64,000 bases of DNA from Corydoras sp. C115 (GCA_019802505.1 JAFMOC010000019.1:600001-664000); one strand, 5' to 3'; shown: positions 54,901 through 62,886, counted from the first letter of the stretch. The notes: a model not told the origin generated them from the letters alone. Made by a program: numbers and translations.

Positions 54901-57900
54901 GCAGGTGTATTTGGGTTGTTAGAAGTCACAAGTCAACTTCTCCTCTGACTGGTCTTCCTAAAGGATTTTACAGACTGATCTTTAAGCCATCCAAACATGG
55001 GGAATACGGAAATGGCCATCCACTTGGGCCTGCAGGCGATTTGTTAATCTGCTCTGTTTGAAAGAAAGGAGCTGCATTCCACCCCTGATCCCCCAGCAAC
55101 AAAAAGCAGGATAAACAATGCTACAGCTGAAGTCATATATTTACATACACTTAGCTTGAAGTCATCAAAAATCATATGTAATATCTCCATGGCTTCCATG
55201 CCAACAAACTACAGTTTAGGATATTTACTAAATATTTACAAAGCCTTTTTACTCCGAGTTTACTGTATTAAAATGTCAGTGGGCCAGAAATTCATGTTCA
55301 TATAGCTTTAAAAGAAACAGAAAACAATATTATGGCGATAGAAATACAGATTTCATTAATTGACATCATTTGTGTTAATTATGTCGCAGAAGACAAGTTT
55401 ATTAAACCATTAATTATCCATCCATCCATTATCTTCTGCTTTATCCTATATTAGGGTCGCGGTGGGGGAACCCATCCAGGGGAGAACGTTTCGGCGCTGG
55501 GCAGATACACCCAGGACAGGGCGCCAATCTATCGCTGGGCACACACTCTACTATATGGGACAATTTGGAGAACTCAATTGACATGATCCATGTTTTTTAC
55601 TGTGGGAGGAACCCGGAGAACCCGGAGGAAACCCACGTGGACACGGGGAGAACATGGAAACTCCACCCAGATGGGGATTCGAACCGGGAATCCCTAGCGC
55701 TGAGAGGAGAACATGCTGACCACTAAGCCACCGTGCCGCCCTTAACCATTAATTATCTTCTGCTTTATCCTATATCAGGGTCACAGGGGGTTGCCCATGC
55801 CCATCCAGCAGAGAATGTTTTCGGCTGCTGGGCAGATACACCCAGGACAGGGCTCTCTCCCTGGGCACACATTTACTCACACAGACCTCCACACACAGTA
55901 TATAGGGGCAATTTATCGTAGGCAATTCACCTTGAATCCATGAAAACCCAGAGAAAATCATGGGGAGAACATCTCCACCCAGAATGTAATGTGATTTTAC
56001 ATACTTAATATATAATAATAATCATATACTAATCAATCAAACTGACCTGAGACTGTAACTGGGAGGCAATGTGTATGAAGAATAAATAAGAGGAAGTTAG
56101 TTTGGATGAATGTGGCCAAGGTTTATATATTTAGCTTTAGAAATATGGCTAAATACATTTACATTTAGTCATTTAGCAGACGCTTTTATCCAAAGCAACT
56201 TACAAATGAGAACATCACAAGTCAGAAGCCATGGAGAAAACCAACTATACTGTAAATTCATCAAACCTGATTGTTAATCGATGCTGCGCCCCCCCCCCCC
56301 CCCCCCTATTTTCTTATTTTTATTTTTTTCTACAACAGGTATTTGTTAAAGAGATGCGTCTTAAGTAGTTTCTTAAAACTGTTTAGTGATTCTGCTTTAC
56401 GGACAGAGTTGGGAAGATCGTTCCACCATTTAGCAGTGGTGAACGCCACGGAGTGAGAGTTAGCTCCTCGGTGAGGTGGAACCGCCAGGCGGCGATCATC
56501 ACTGGAGCGAAGTGAACGAGTCGGAGTGTATTTTGAAAAGATAGAGTGAAGGTAGGAGGGGGAATATCCAGAAATGGTTCTGTAGGCCAGAGTCAGTGAC
56601 TTGTACTGAATGCGAGCAGCTACAGGAAGCCAATGGAGGGATGTGAGTAATGGAGTGACATGAATAACATTTTAAATTGTGACGGTTGTTTCCATCACCC
56701 ATTCAAAAGCCCCTTATGTTACAGATAGCTACAGAACAGCGACTTTAAAAAATAATAACTCACCTCAATTTTCCAGATCAGTCTGATCGTATCATACCAC
56801 ATCTGGATGGAGGCAGGAAGGTGGCGGGTGATGGTCATGCGAAGCACCATGCAATAGGAAAGTGTTGTGAAGACACGTCTCACAGTGATACCTGTGGTGA
56901 GAGCTAGGGGCACCACTGCTGCTATGATCACCCAGATGGCCGAAAAGAAGTAGGCTGAGCTGTAGATGTAGCACAATGAGCCGATCTTTCTGGTCAGCTT
57001 AACCTCATCTCTGTACGAAAACAGGATTAGGATTAAGATAACTATAAAATCCCAACAAATCGACTCACAATGACACTTGATGCTGCTTTACGTGCAAAGT
57101 GAGACCTCACCCAGAATTAGCACAGTGTTCCTAATAACTAGAATGCCCTCAGTGCTTATATACAGATATTTATACAATTATAAATATTCATTCATTCATT
57201 ATCTTTCCGCTTTGTCATATATTAGGGTCGCAGGGGGGTTCCCCATGCCCATCAAGGGGAGAACGTTTCGGGCGCTGGGCAGATACTCCCAGGACAGGGC
57301 ACCAATCTATCGCTGGGCACACACTCACTCACACAGACACGCACACATACACACTGTATATGGGGCAATTTGGAGAACTCAATTGACTTGATCCATGTTT
57401 TTGGACTGTGGGAGGAAACCCACGCGGACACGGGGAGAACATGGAAACTCCACCCAGATGGGGATTCGAACTGGGAATCCCTAGTGCTGAGAGGCGAACG
57501 TGCTAACCACTAAGCCACCAAATATAAGCCCAAATATAAATATTCATTCATTCATTATCTTCCGCTTTATCTTCCATTAGGGTCGCGGTGGGGTTCCCCA
57601 TGCCCATCCAGGGGAGAATGTCTCGGGCGCTGGGCAGATAGACCCAGGACAGGGCGCCAATCCATCGCTGGGCACACACTCACTCACTCATACACACTCT
57701 ATATGGGGCAATTTGGAGAACTCAATTGACTTGATCCATGTTTTTGGACTGTGGGAGGAAACCGGAGAACCCGGAGGAAACCCACGCAGACACGGGGAGA
57801 ACATGGAAACTCCACCCAGTTTGGGATACGAACCGGGAATCCCTAGTGCTGAGAGGCGAACGTGCTGACCACTAAGCCACCGTGCCGCCCAAATATAAAT

Positions 57901-60377
57901 ATATTACAGATATTTCTGTAACTACAGTTAATGCACTCGGGATTGGGGTGTAGGGGTGTGGTGTTCTCTAGATGGACATGGAGTCCCCGCCATAATTAAT
58001 GTGAAGGTCAGTTTTGGTGTAACTTGCTGCAGTGTGAAAATTTTTGGCCACATTTACTCTTACTGTCTGATGTTTCCGATGATGGTCTCCATGATCTCCT
58101 CCCAGCCGTAGGCTTTTACTGAGTGAAGATTCTCCATGATCTCTGAGGTCAGGGCAAGTCGCTTATTGGTGAGTAGTACCCTCTGTGCTCTATTTTCAAA
58201 ACAACAACAACAATAAATATACACCAATAGTCCATTGTAATTTTATGCTTGAACACGTTGGTAAAAAGATAAGTGAAACAGCAGACAGCATGTTGGATGT
58301 CTGAGCATCAGCTGGAAAATTGCCAGTGTCAGCAATTAGAACCTGATTAGAACCTGATTAGAAGAGATGAGTGGAGCTACCTGTAATGACTTATCAACAC
58401 ACCCACCCAGCATGACTCCCAGCTGGAATGCAGGTTTTAGTGGAGGAGGTATAAATGAGATATTTATGAAAATGAACCACTTTTGGGTGCATGCATGCAT
58501 AGGAATATATTAGCAAAACAAAATGAGGCAAAACGTACTTGTAGGGTCCCATTTTATGAGACAAACAAGCTTGAATGACTCCCAGAAGAGAGATTGCAGC
58601 AAGAGCACAGAAACTGTTGTAGTCAATTAGCTCCCAGATCAGTCCCACACACAGGATACACTGCAAGGGTGATATCCACACGAAGTGGGCCATGCCCAGA
58701 CTCTGAGAGGCAAATAAGATAAAAAAGTTTTTAATGCAAAAACACAACACACACACATATTGCCTCTCAGCACTAGGGAATCCCGGTTCGAATCCCCATC
58801 TGGGTGGAGTTTCCATGTTCTCCCCGTGTCCGCGTGGGTTTCCTCCGGGTTCTCCGGTTTCCTCCCACAGTCCAAGAACATGGATCAAGTCAATTGAGTT
58901 CTCCAAACTGCCCCATATAGAGTGTGTATGTGTGCATGTCTGTGTGAGTGTGTGCCCAGCGATAGATTGGCGACCTGTCCTGGGTGTATCTGCCCAGCGC
59001 CCAAAACGTTCTCCCCTGGATTGGCATGGGGAACCCCCCTGGGACCCTAATATAGGATAAAGCGAGAGATAATGAATGAATATATATATATATATATATT
59101 GTGGGGACTTTACTTACATACTTTCATTCATTTTGAAAGACTAACCCAAAGCTTTTTAACTACGAAAACTATTAAACATTACCTTATTACATGACATCCC
59201 AACATGTTAGTGTGTCCCCACAATATTATATATACTTGCGCACACACACACACATATATACATACATAAATGTGTGAGTGTGTGTATATAAAACCAAACA
59301 TATGTTCCTAATCTGATGAAAACTGTTTGTGGAAGGCCTATTCTCTATTCAAAAATTGACTGTACACTTTAATGTTTAAAGCAAGGACCATTAAGGCATG
59401 TTAATGCCAGGCATGGAGAGCTCTGATCTCAACCCCATCAACAGAGATTTTGAACCAGGCTCTCTGATCTAACATCAGTATGCTGACCTCACAAATGCTG
59501 ATCTAGATTAATAGGCAACTTTTCTATGGACACATTTCCAAAACTTGTTATTAAGTGATTAACCAAATTGTGAATTAATTGTTGTCGCAGTCCCCTTAAT
59601 GTAATAACTAAATGAATGAACTATGTCAAAATTTGAACTAATGAATGAACATACAGTAAATGGAGTAGAAACACTGGACCAGGTTAATTACATCCCTAAT
59701 AAAACGTTTAATCTCAAACAGCGGCACTGAACCAACATGCACCAATGCTACATGGAATCATAAAAAGTCAGAAATTCATTCATTCATTCATTATCTTCCG
59801 CTTTATCCTATATTAGGGTCACGGTGGGGTTCCCCATGCCCATCCAGGGGAGAACGTTTCGGGCGCTGGGCAGATACACCCAGGACAGGGCGCCAATCTA
59901 TCGCTGGGCACACAATCACGCACGCATACACACTCTATAAGGGGCAATTTGGAGAACTCAATTGACTTGCTCCATGTTTTTGGACTGTGGGAGGAAACCG
60001 GAGAACCCGGAGGAAACCCACGTGGACACGGGGAGAACATGGAAACTCCATCCAGATGAGGATTCGAACCGCGAATCCCTAGTGCTGAGAGGCGAACGTG
60101 CTAACCACTAAGCCACCGTCAGAAGTCCAAGTCAGAAATTGATGCTTTAATTAAGAGAGAAATACTTTACACCTACCATATTTTAATACAGGTGATAATT
60201 GCTTCAGAATATTTGCAATGTGTTTCAACATTCAGCACTATGGCTCAACCTTTCTGAGAACTGTTCATCCAGCACAGAGGAAGATATACGTTTCTCATGG
60301 ACTTTCAAATAGAAAACGTTCAGGTGTGTATGCTGCTAGTTTGTGCTTACAGTAGCAACAGACCAAAGCCACTTACA

Positions 60378-60414
<37 letters not shown>

Positions 60415-61707
60415 TGCATACAGTAGATTCGAACCTTCAGGATTCAAACCTTCACTTAGAGGCAGATGTACTAACCACTAAACCACTCTGTCACCCTCTT
60501 AATTAAGTCACTTGGAGCAATTGTGGTAAGCAAGAAGTCAAACCCATAGCTGGTCCATAGCTATTATCAGATAAGTGTTCCTATGTCCTTAAGTCTTTGT
60601 AATATTAACAAATTTTATAACAGATATGAAATATAATGATCTCTATGAAATTCTGTGCAAGATAAAGAAAGAAATAATACAGAGGAATGTTTAATAAAAA
60701 TAAGTTTAGTAAAATTTCAAATACCTGATCGAACTTGCCCAGGTTGGCTGACATTAGACTGATCAGCTGACCTGTACTAATCTTATCCAGGACGCGACTG
60801 GACAATTTCAGGGTCTTTTAAATAGAAATCAAAAGAAAGGAGAATTTACACATTTATTAAAACATGTTATTAAACAGTAATATCATTTTAGCTCACTCAG
60901 TACACAACTGTAATACTAAAGTGAGATCAAAAGGTCACCTTTTTATAAATTAGGCTGAACAGAGCGATACGAATCTGCATGCCTAAGTGGTGCAGCCCAA
61001 ACATGGCAGGCTGCAGCAGGAGGAAACGGGCGATAAATAGCAAGCTTAGACCTAGGGCCAGGAAGTAGCCTTGTTCTCGCTCTGGCTTATAGTAGGGGTC
61101 GAATGAGGCGATGATTCGACCCAGTAGTTGAGGTTGCACACTTTTCGTGACTTCCTGCAGAAATCATTTAACAAGTCATCATTAAACAGAATCCACAGTT
61201 AGTTGTTTGATGTTTATCCATCTGACTTTTATTCATTTTTTATTTTTTAAGCTGATTATCTTGTTTAGGATCTTGTGCTGTGCTGGAGCCTATCAAAAGA
61301 TTGATATATTTTATAAAAATATCCATTTATCCATCATCTTCCACTTAATCCTATACTAGGATCATGGGGGGGATTATATATTTTTGTGTATATATATATA
61401 TATATATATATATCCATCCATCATCTTCCGCTTTATCCTATATTAAGGTCGCGGGGGGGGGGGGGGGGGGGGGGTTCCCCATGCCCATCCAGGGGGAGAA
61501 CACACACTCACTCACACATACACACTCTATATGGGGCAATTTGGAGAACTCGATTGACTTGATCCATGTTTTTGGACTGTGGGAGGAAACCAGAGAAACT
61601 CCACCCAGATCGGGATTGGAACCACGAATCCCTAGCGCTGAGAGGAGAACATGCTAACCACTATCAAAGACACCATGCCGCCCTTTTTTGTAGAACTTAT
61701 ATATATA

Positions 61708-61755
<48 letters not shown>

Positions 61756-62886
61756 ATTATATATATATATAGTATATATATAATTCTAATATATATAAAC
61801 CAGATCAATGTTTTATATAAAACCAGATCACTTACAAAAGTGCATTCACCTAGATAACAAAACACATTAAACACTTACCCCCAAATACAGTAGAACTCCG
61901 AAGAACAAAAAGGGTTGTAGAAAGCATCGGGAAAGTGCTCGGATAAGACTAGGTTTCTTCTTTGCAGAAATAACTTCTCTGTCCCATTCCCTGCACAAAG
62001 AGATAGACGTTGTTCATAAAGAATTGATAAACAACTTTTTCCTTCTATCCCATGTAAATATACCTTCATCTAAATTGTCCTGACTCTTGTTAATATCCAC
62101 ATACATTTAAAAGCATAATTAAAAACGTAAATGCTTCTGACAAACTTGGCCAATGTATGAAATGCTCCAAGCTCGCAACTGAAAAAAGTTCAGACTCCCA
62201 GCAGACATGCAAGTTTAAATACTCAAAATACAGCTCACCATCCATCTCTCACCAGGAGCCTGGCACTTTAAAAGGTCGTGTTTGATAGGCATTGGCAACC
62301 TGACCCAAGCTAACCTATTGTTGTCTATGGGAAATGTGGCACACTGGTGACTTTACTAGAAGAAGCTAAGCGTAATTTACTGTGTTCTTCTTTTTCGTGC
62401 TTGACATTTAGGCCTGTTTCTCTAAGAGAGACAATAAGAGCCGAAGTGATGTTTCCTGTAAGAAGCTTTTTGTTGGAGAAAATATGGTCATTAGGTGCTG
62501 ACTTATACGTCCATTCACTTTTCAGTCCATATTGAAATAAAGAAAATAAAGGTCTTACTGACACATCTACAAGCAGGTTTGCCAAAATTCTATTCAATTA
62601 ATTTACAATTACAATGTTTTAATGCCCATTTCCATTTTTATTTAATGACCCTTTTAAAAAATAACATAATTGGGAATTTGACCTCTGTTCTTCTAAAATT
62701 ACTTTTGTGCAGAAGATATGAAAATAACATGAATAATCTGTTGTTTTGTGTATAGGTTGAAGCAGAAACACTAACTTCTCCAGGCGTTCGGACAGAACAT
62801 CCGCCGCATCTTTTGAAGGTGCTTGATAGACATCTGACGGCCTCAGCTTCTCCCTGAACCCCTTTCGCATAATAGGACTTGTCCAC
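33565..62886 (-). CDS. cftr: cftr, cystic fibrosis transmembrane conductance regulator (gene span, exons 2-27)
   Basis: CFTR is an ATP-gated, PKA-regulated chloride/bicarbonate channel of epithelial apical membranes (ABCC7). The 26 joined exons give 4387 nt ending in TGA. Order: N-terminal lasso (exon 2), TMD1 (exons 3-8), NBD1 (about 9-14), R domain (14), TMD2 (15-21) and NBD2 (22-27). NBD1 has Walker A GSTGSGK, LSGGQ and Walker B AYLLDDPF; NBD2 has Walker A GRTGSGKST, the degenerate signature LSYGHKQ, Walker B ILLLDEPSAHLD and the H-loop CEH. Phe is present at the human 508 position (NILFG). Pore-lining residues equivalent to R334, T338, S341, R347 and R352 are kept; K335 is Arg. The C-terminus is DTRL, a PDZ ligand. 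Exon 1 and the promoter lie beyond the window. Confidence 0.98.
33967..34302 (+). mobile_element. SINE family A, left arm of an inverted pair
   Basis: Head GGCACGGTGGCTTAGTGG, ending GATAATGG where the next copy starts in the other orientation. Confidence 0.85.
34303..34621 (-). mobile_element. SINE family A, right arm of an inverted pair
   Basis: ATCCTATATTAGGGTCGCGG to CACCGTGCCGCC, tail to tail with the previous copy, about 210 nt from cftr exon 26. Confidence 0.85.
34832..34937 (-). CDS. cftr: cftr exon 26: NBD2 H-loop
   Basis: 106 nt, human length. Acceptor TTTACAG and donor TTG|GTAAGA. It encodes TVKVLKKTLRQSFSNCTILM then CEHKVEPLLECQSFL; the His of CEH is the switch histidine. Parts of this exon and its downstream intron are also present, rearranged, near 26.0-27.0 kb inside cttnbp2. 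Confidence 0.96.
35019..35191 (-). CDS. cftr: cftr exon 25: NBD2 signature and Walker B
   Basis: 173 nt, human length. Acceptor TTTTGCAG and donor GCCAT|GTGCGT. It encodes VGLKTVIEQFPDKLDF, LSYGHKQLMCLARSILSR and ILLLDEPSAHLDA, including the catalytic Glu. Confidence 0.97.
35310..36245 (-). mobile_element. Three SINE A copies in a row (two young, one old)
   Basis: 35310-35642 and 35683-36023 are near full length; 36040-36245 is an old diverged copy. All minus, in the intron between cftr exons 24 and 25. Repeats of CAATATCTGATTTCATC and CAATACCTGATTTCATC mark target duplications. Confidence 0.75.
36318..36407 (-). CDS. cftr: cftr exon 24
   Basis: 90 nt, human length. Acceptor TTCCACAG and donor GAG|GTGAGG. 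It encodes KVFIFTGTFRMNLDPYG and SDEELWRVTEE. Confidence 0.95.
36466..36807 (+). mobile_element. SINE family A
   Basis: Flanked by ATTCCACAGGTA on both sides, about 60 nt upstream of cftr exon 24. Confidence 0.85.
37152..37750 (-). mobile_element. SINE family A plus a second partial copy
   Basis: 37152-37506 full copy, then CCCAAGTTGAATTCTATTAT, then a head-end copy 37525-37750. The joining words are also found next to the SINEs at 25984 and 34622. Confidence 0.75.
37807..37962 (-). CDS. cftr: cftr exon 23: NBD2 Walker A
   Basis: 156 nt, human length. Acceptor TTTTCTAG and donor CAG|GTAACA. It encodes VGILGRTGSGKSTLLNALLR then IDGVSCHTMPLQKWRKAFGV and VPQ, containing the NBD2 phosphate-binding loop and Q-loop. 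Confidence 0.97.
38140..38275 (+). mobile_element. L2-type LINE 3' end, inverted relative to the others
   Basis: Ends GTAAGTCGCTTTGGATAAAA then GCATCTGCTAAATGACTAAA, the shared tail. Confidence 0.55.
38295..38645 (+). mobile_element. Old, diverged SINE B-like element
   Basis: GGCAGCTTAGTGATTGG head, GTGGGTTCATACCCC B-box-like, and a degraded TGGCTTTGAATAAAAGC tail. Confidence 0.45.
39133..39366 (-). CDS. cftr: cftr exon 22
   Basis: 234 nt, five codons shorter than human. Acceptor CCTCCAG and donor AAG|GTACGT. It encodes MRSVERVFKFIDLSSEEPKG, a basic linker, WPSQGQMDVKNLTVRYTEMG and VLNNLSFTVEGGQK, leading into NBD2. Confidence 0.95.
39845..39945 (-). CDS. cftr: cftr exon 21
   Basis: 101 nt, human length. 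It encodes DKPGEIGIIIALTMLILGTF then QWCVVTSIAVDGM (TM12). The acceptor TTAG is preceded directly by a (TG)17 tract where a pyrimidine tract would normally lie. Donor ATG|GTATGT. Confidence 0.95.
39949..39983. repeat. (AC)17, reading (TG)17 at the cftr exon 21 acceptor
   Basis: The repeat lies 3 nt outside the exon boundary; on the gene strand it is T6 then (TG)17 then TTAG. Confidence 0.95.
40287..40490 (+). mobile_element. SINE family B copy
   Basis: TAGCTCAGTGGTTAAGG and GGGTTCAAATCCCAG, ending AAAAGCGTCTGCTAAATGAC. Ends about 12 nt from the donor end of cftr exon 20 (antisense to the gene). Confidence 0.75.
40502..40729 (-). CDS. cftr: cftr exon 20
   Basis: 228 nt, human length. Acceptor TCATGCAG and donor CAACC|GTAAGC. 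It encodes RSPIFSHLIISLKGLWTIRA, QAYFETLFHKTLNTHTAVWF and LYLSTLRWF (TM11 and the fourth intracellular loop). Confidence 0.96.
40770..40885 (-). mobile_element. Old SINE A fragment
   Basis: TTATCTTCTGCTTAATTC to GGCACCGGGCAGATAC, diverged 3' half. Confidence 0.5.
41148..41490 (-). mobile_element. SINE family A
   Basis: CATCCATCCATTATCTTCCG to CCGTGCCGCC; flanks share TGGTTCCCAATAC. Confidence 0.85.
42482..42793 (+). mobile_element. SINE family A inserted in a MITE, head-truncated
   Basis: Flanked by GTATGTACTGT; lacks the A box. Confidence 0.8.
42886..43229 (+). mobile_element. SINE family A inserted in the same MITE
   Basis: Flanked by GGAACTGAAAAC on both sides; tail GATTGGTTGATTGG. Confidence 0.82.
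43326..43476 (-). CDS. cftr: cftr exon 19
   Basis: 151 nt, human length. Acceptor CCACACAG and donor GAAG|GTGAGA. It encodes LTLVVLGCILVASIMRPYIF and MRKYFLRTGQQLKQMETE (TM9-TM10 region). Confidence 0.96.
43554..43633 (-). CDS. cftr: cftr exon 18
   Basis: 80 nt, human length. Acceptor TATAACAG and donor CAG|GTTGGT. It encodes RIMNRFTKDMATIDDMLPL then LMFDLVQ. Confidence 0.95.
43717..43985 (-). CDS. cftr: cftr exon 17: extracellular glycosylated loop and TM8
   Basis: 269 nt, six codons longer than human. Acceptor CTCTTCAG and donor GACGG|GTACGT. It encodes KVWNEEHPSTDKNATRQTNT with two N-glycosylation sequons (NAT, NTT), at the place of human N894 and N900. TM8 and LLRGLPLVHTMITISKRLH follow. 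Confidence 0.95.
44061..44098 (-). CDS. cftr: cftr exon 16 (38-nt small exon)
   Basis: 38 nt, exactly the human length. Acceptor TGTCTGCAG and donor CAGA|GTAAGT. It encodes VAGSVAGIFLLT, the rest of TM7. It is too short to find by frame length alone; position, phase and length identify it. Confidence 0.92.
44362..44912 (+). mobile_element. SINE family A copy plus a 5'-truncated copy
   Basis: Full copy 44362-44700 and 3' part 44700-44912, head to tail, between cftr exons 15 and 16. Confidence 0.75.
45082..45137. repeat. (AATT)n tetranucleotide array
   Basis: About 14 self-complementary units, about 20 nt downstream of the cftr exon 15 donor. Confidence 0.95.
45156..45287 (-). CDS. cftr: cftr exon 15
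   Basis: 132 nt, one codon longer than human. Acceptor CCCAACAG and donor GAG|GTAAAA. It encodes KWNTYVRYVSNNKSLIYVLI then FILIIYAIE, the start of TM7. A long AATT tetranucleotide array lies about 20 nt into the following intron. Confidence 0.94.
45438..46110 (-). mobile_element. L2-type LINE 3' fragment, with a SINE piece inserted
   Basis: On the minus strand it reads the C-terminal end of an L2-like reverse transcriptase ORF followed by the tail AAGTCGCTTTGGATAAAAGC. A SINE fragment at 45803-45944 is flanked by AGAGTGGTAGGAG on both sides. Confidence 0.65.
46208..46916 (-). CDS. cftr: cftr exon 14: end of NBD1 and the regulatory (R) domain
   Basis: 709 nt, five codons shorter than human. 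Acceptor TTGCACAG and donor GAG|GTAAGA. It opens with CLCRLMTSKTRIVVTNKIEH and FYGTFSELQ of NBD1. The R domain keeps basic PKA-type serine sites in the human order: RRCSIL (660), RRVSV, RKTSV (700), RKASF (712), RKFSL (737), RRQSVL (768), RRLSIV (795) and RRLSKD (813). It is a disordered, charged stretch that tunes gating by phosphorylation. Confidence 0.96.
47060..47505. mobile_element. Long-inverted-repeat MITE, copy
   Basis: It runs from TCCACTTAACATATAGATGG and ends with its rough complement plus GGCACGTCCAAACTG. The centre has a CACCTCAGTGACACTGCTGG / AGTGACACTGATG inverted pair. Same family as 42255 and 52290; no coding capacity. Confidence 0.65.
47646..47732 (-). CDS. cftr: cftr exon 13: NBD1 Walker B
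   Basis: 87 nt, human length. Acceptor CTTGCAG and donor ACAA|GTATGT. It encodes AVYRDADAYLLDDPFTHLDI then TEKEIFD. The residue after the Walker B Asp is Asp, whereas human CFTR has Ser573. Confidence 0.95.
47785..48108 (+). mobile_element. Old SINE A copy
   Basis: GGATGGCACGGTGGTATAGTG with box B GGTTCGAATCC, diverged body. Preceded by a short GGACT repeat. Confidence 0.65.
48298..48392 (-). CDS. cftr: cftr exon 12: NBD1 signature motif
   Basis: 95 nt, human length. Acceptor GCACTAG and donor CAAG|GTAGAC. It encodes LPERDKTALAEGGMNLSGGQ followed by KARVALAR, the canonical ABC signature. The exon is locally GC-rich. Confidence 0.95.
49026..49440. mobile_element. SINE A copy (+, head-truncated) followed by an old minus fragment
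   Basis: 49026-49331 keeps box B to a GGATGGAT tail; 49333-49440 is a diverged minus 3' half. Confidence 0.65.
49440..49652 (+). mobile_element. SINE family B copy
   Basis: GGTAGCTCAGTGGTCAGG head, B-box GGTTCAAATCCC, L2-type tail. It interrupts an older SINE of the main family (CATC... GGCACACA on both sides). Confidence 0.7.
50193..50890 (-). mobile_element. L2-type LINE 3' fragment with internal duplication
   Basis: The minus frame reads TRSLRSSDDRRLAVPP, then AFTTAKWWNDLPNSVRKAES and FKKLLKTHLFNK, the conserved end of L2/CR1-clade ORF2. A segment of about 180 bp (TTTGTTAAAGAGATG to GAGAATTAGCTCCT) occurs twice in tandem. Confidence 0.7.
51375..51645 (+). mobile_element. Old SINE A fragment
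   Basis: Diverged copy from GGATCCAGGTTCAAATC to GATGATGGATGG, about 46 nt from the donor of cftr exon 11. Confidence 0.55.
51691..51882 (-). CDS. cftr: cftr exon 11: contains the Phe508 equivalent
   Basis: 192 nt, human length. Acceptor TTATGTAG and donor GAG|GTAACC. It encodes SSLLMTILGELVPSSGKI, HHSGRISYSSQTAWIMPGT and DNILFGLTHDEYRYSSVL. The Phe in ILFG aligns with human F508. The Q-loop Gln is present. Confidence 0.97.
52010..52183 (-). CDS. cftr: cftr exon 10: NBD1 Walker A
   Basis: 174 nt, three codons shorter than human. Acceptor TTTTTCAG and donor AAG|GTAAGT. It encodes GIGELFEKIKEENKANG, then VTPVLKNISLHLEKGEMLAV and AGSTGSGK, the NBD1 phosphate-binding loop. This exon is the equivalent of the TG/T-tract-regulated exon in human. 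Confidence 0.96.
52290..52740. mobile_element. Long-inverted-repeat MITE, copy
   Basis: Same family as at 47060, with termini CTCCACTTACCATATAG and ACAGTAAGTGGAAC. Lies in the cftr intron between exons 9 and 10; a SINE follows at 52748. Confidence 0.65.
52748..53082 (+). mobile_element. SINE family A
   Basis: Flanked by GTATTTGCTTTAA and GTATTTGCTTTACA. Confidence 0.82.
53083..53965. other. Unique AT-rich intronic sequence, cftr
   Basis: No gene, RNA or repeat recognised; the same holds for 54639-55417, 59100-59775 and 61991-62775 in the flanking introns. Confidence 0.5.
53966..54329 (-). mobile_element. SINE family A
   Basis: CATCCATCCATTATCTTC to CACTGTGCCGCC, with small internal duplications (CCAGGGTCCAGGGG, CATACTAAGCCA). 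Confidence 0.8.
54546..54638 (-). CDS. cftr: cftr exon 9
   Basis: 93 nt, human length. Acceptor GCCCGCAG and donor GAG|GTAGTG. It encodes DFLSKEEYKLMEYDLSITD then VTASWDE, leading into NBD1. Confidence 0.95.
55418..55982 (-). mobile_element. Two SINE A copies (young then old)
   Basis: 55418-55741 near full length; 55745-55982 diverged. Flanks of the first share TTAACCATTAATTATC. Confidence 0.75.
56155..56665 (-). mobile_element. L2-type LINE 3' fragment
   Basis: Same family as 50193: the GACGCTTTTATCCAAAGC tail, a poly-C run of about 20 and the same ORF2 C-terminal remnant. Lies just downstream of cftr exon 8. Confidence 0.65.
56764..57010 (-). CDS. cftr: cftr exon 8: TM5-TM6
   Basis: 247 nt, human length. 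Acceptor TCGTACAG and donor GAG|GTGAGT. It encodes DEVKLTRKIGSLCYIYSSA, VRRVFTTLSYCMVLRMTITR and MWYDTI. TM6 keeps Arg at 334, Phe at 337, Thr at 338, Ser at 341 and Arg at 347 and 352; human Lys335 is Arg. Confidence 0.96.
57185..57890 (-). mobile_element. Two full SINE A copies in tandem
   Basis: 57185-57523 and 57545-57890, each next to an AAATATAAATAT word that is repeated three times: serial insertion in one AT-rich target. Confidence 0.82.
58064..58189 (-). CDS. cftr: cftr exon 7
   Basis: 126 nt, human length. Acceptor GAAAATAG and donor GACA|GTAAGA. It encodes LALTSEIMENLHSVKAYGWE then MIG-like ETIIGNIRQ, the coupling-helix region. The human counterpart is ITSEMIENIQSVKAYCWEE. Confidence 0.94.
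58539..58702 (-). CDS. cftr: cftr exon 6
   Basis: 164 nt, human length. Acceptor CCTCTCAG and donor ACAA|GTACGT. It encodes LGMAHFVWISPLQCIL, VGLIWELIDYNSFCALAA, covering TM3-TM4. Confidence 0.95.
58762..59080 (+). mobile_element. SINE family A, head-truncated
   Basis: Keeps box B to the GAATGAATAT tail, then a TA repeat; about 60 nt upstream of cftr exon 6. Confidence 0.78.
59776..60119 (-). mobile_element. SINE family A
   Basis: ATTCATTCATTCATTATC to AAGCCACCGT; flanks share AAGTCAGAAATT. Confidence 0.8.
60380..60412. repeat. (TA)n microsatellite
   Basis: About 16 units in the intron between cftr exons 5 and 6. Further TA runs: 29561-29574, 34711-34736, 59080-59098, 61384-61412. Confidence 0.9.
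60725..60814 (-). CDS. cftr: cftr exon 5
   Basis: 90 nt, human length. Acceptor TTTAAAAG (a poor pyrimidine tract) and donor CAG|GTATTT. It encodes TLKLSSRVLDKISTGQLISL then MSANLGKFDQ, the first intracellular loop. Confidence 0.95.
60939..61154 (-). CDS. cftr: cftr exon 4
   Basis: 216 nt, human length. Acceptor TTCTGCAG and donor AAG|GTGACC. It encodes EVTKSVQPQLLGRIIASFD, LGLSLLFIARFLLLQPAMF and LHHLGMQIRIALFSLIYKK (TM1-TM2). The Lys equivalent to pore residue K95 is present. Confidence 0.96.
61408..61685 (-). mobile_element. SINE family A with an internal deletion and about 20 G
   Basis: CATCCATCATCTTCCGC to CACCATGCCGCC; the middle of the body is missing after the G run. Confidence 0.72.
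61690..61795. repeat. (TA)n-rich tract
   Basis: TA repeats with a few interruptions, just before cftr exon 3 on the minus strand side. Confidence 0.9.
61879..61990 (-). CDS. cftr: cftr exon 3
   Basis: 112 nt, one codon longer than human. Acceptor TTGTGCAG and donor GGG|GTAAGT. It encodes EWDREVISAKKKPSLIRAL and LQPFLFFGVLLYLG, the elbow helix and start of TM1. Confidence 0.94.
62776..62886 (-). CDS. cftr: cftr exon 2
   Basis: 111 nt, exactly the human length. Acceptor GTTTGCAG and donor GAGAA|GTTAGT. It encodes WTSPIMRKGFREKL, DVYQAPSKDAADVLSERL, the lasso-motif segment. It opens with one nucleotide of a split codon, as in human. Confidence 0.95.

Noticed and set aside
57185..57890. Regularly spaced repeats resembling a CRISPR array
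   Set aside because: They are two tandem SINEs of about 340 bp in eukaryotic intron DNA; no short repeats with unique spacers.
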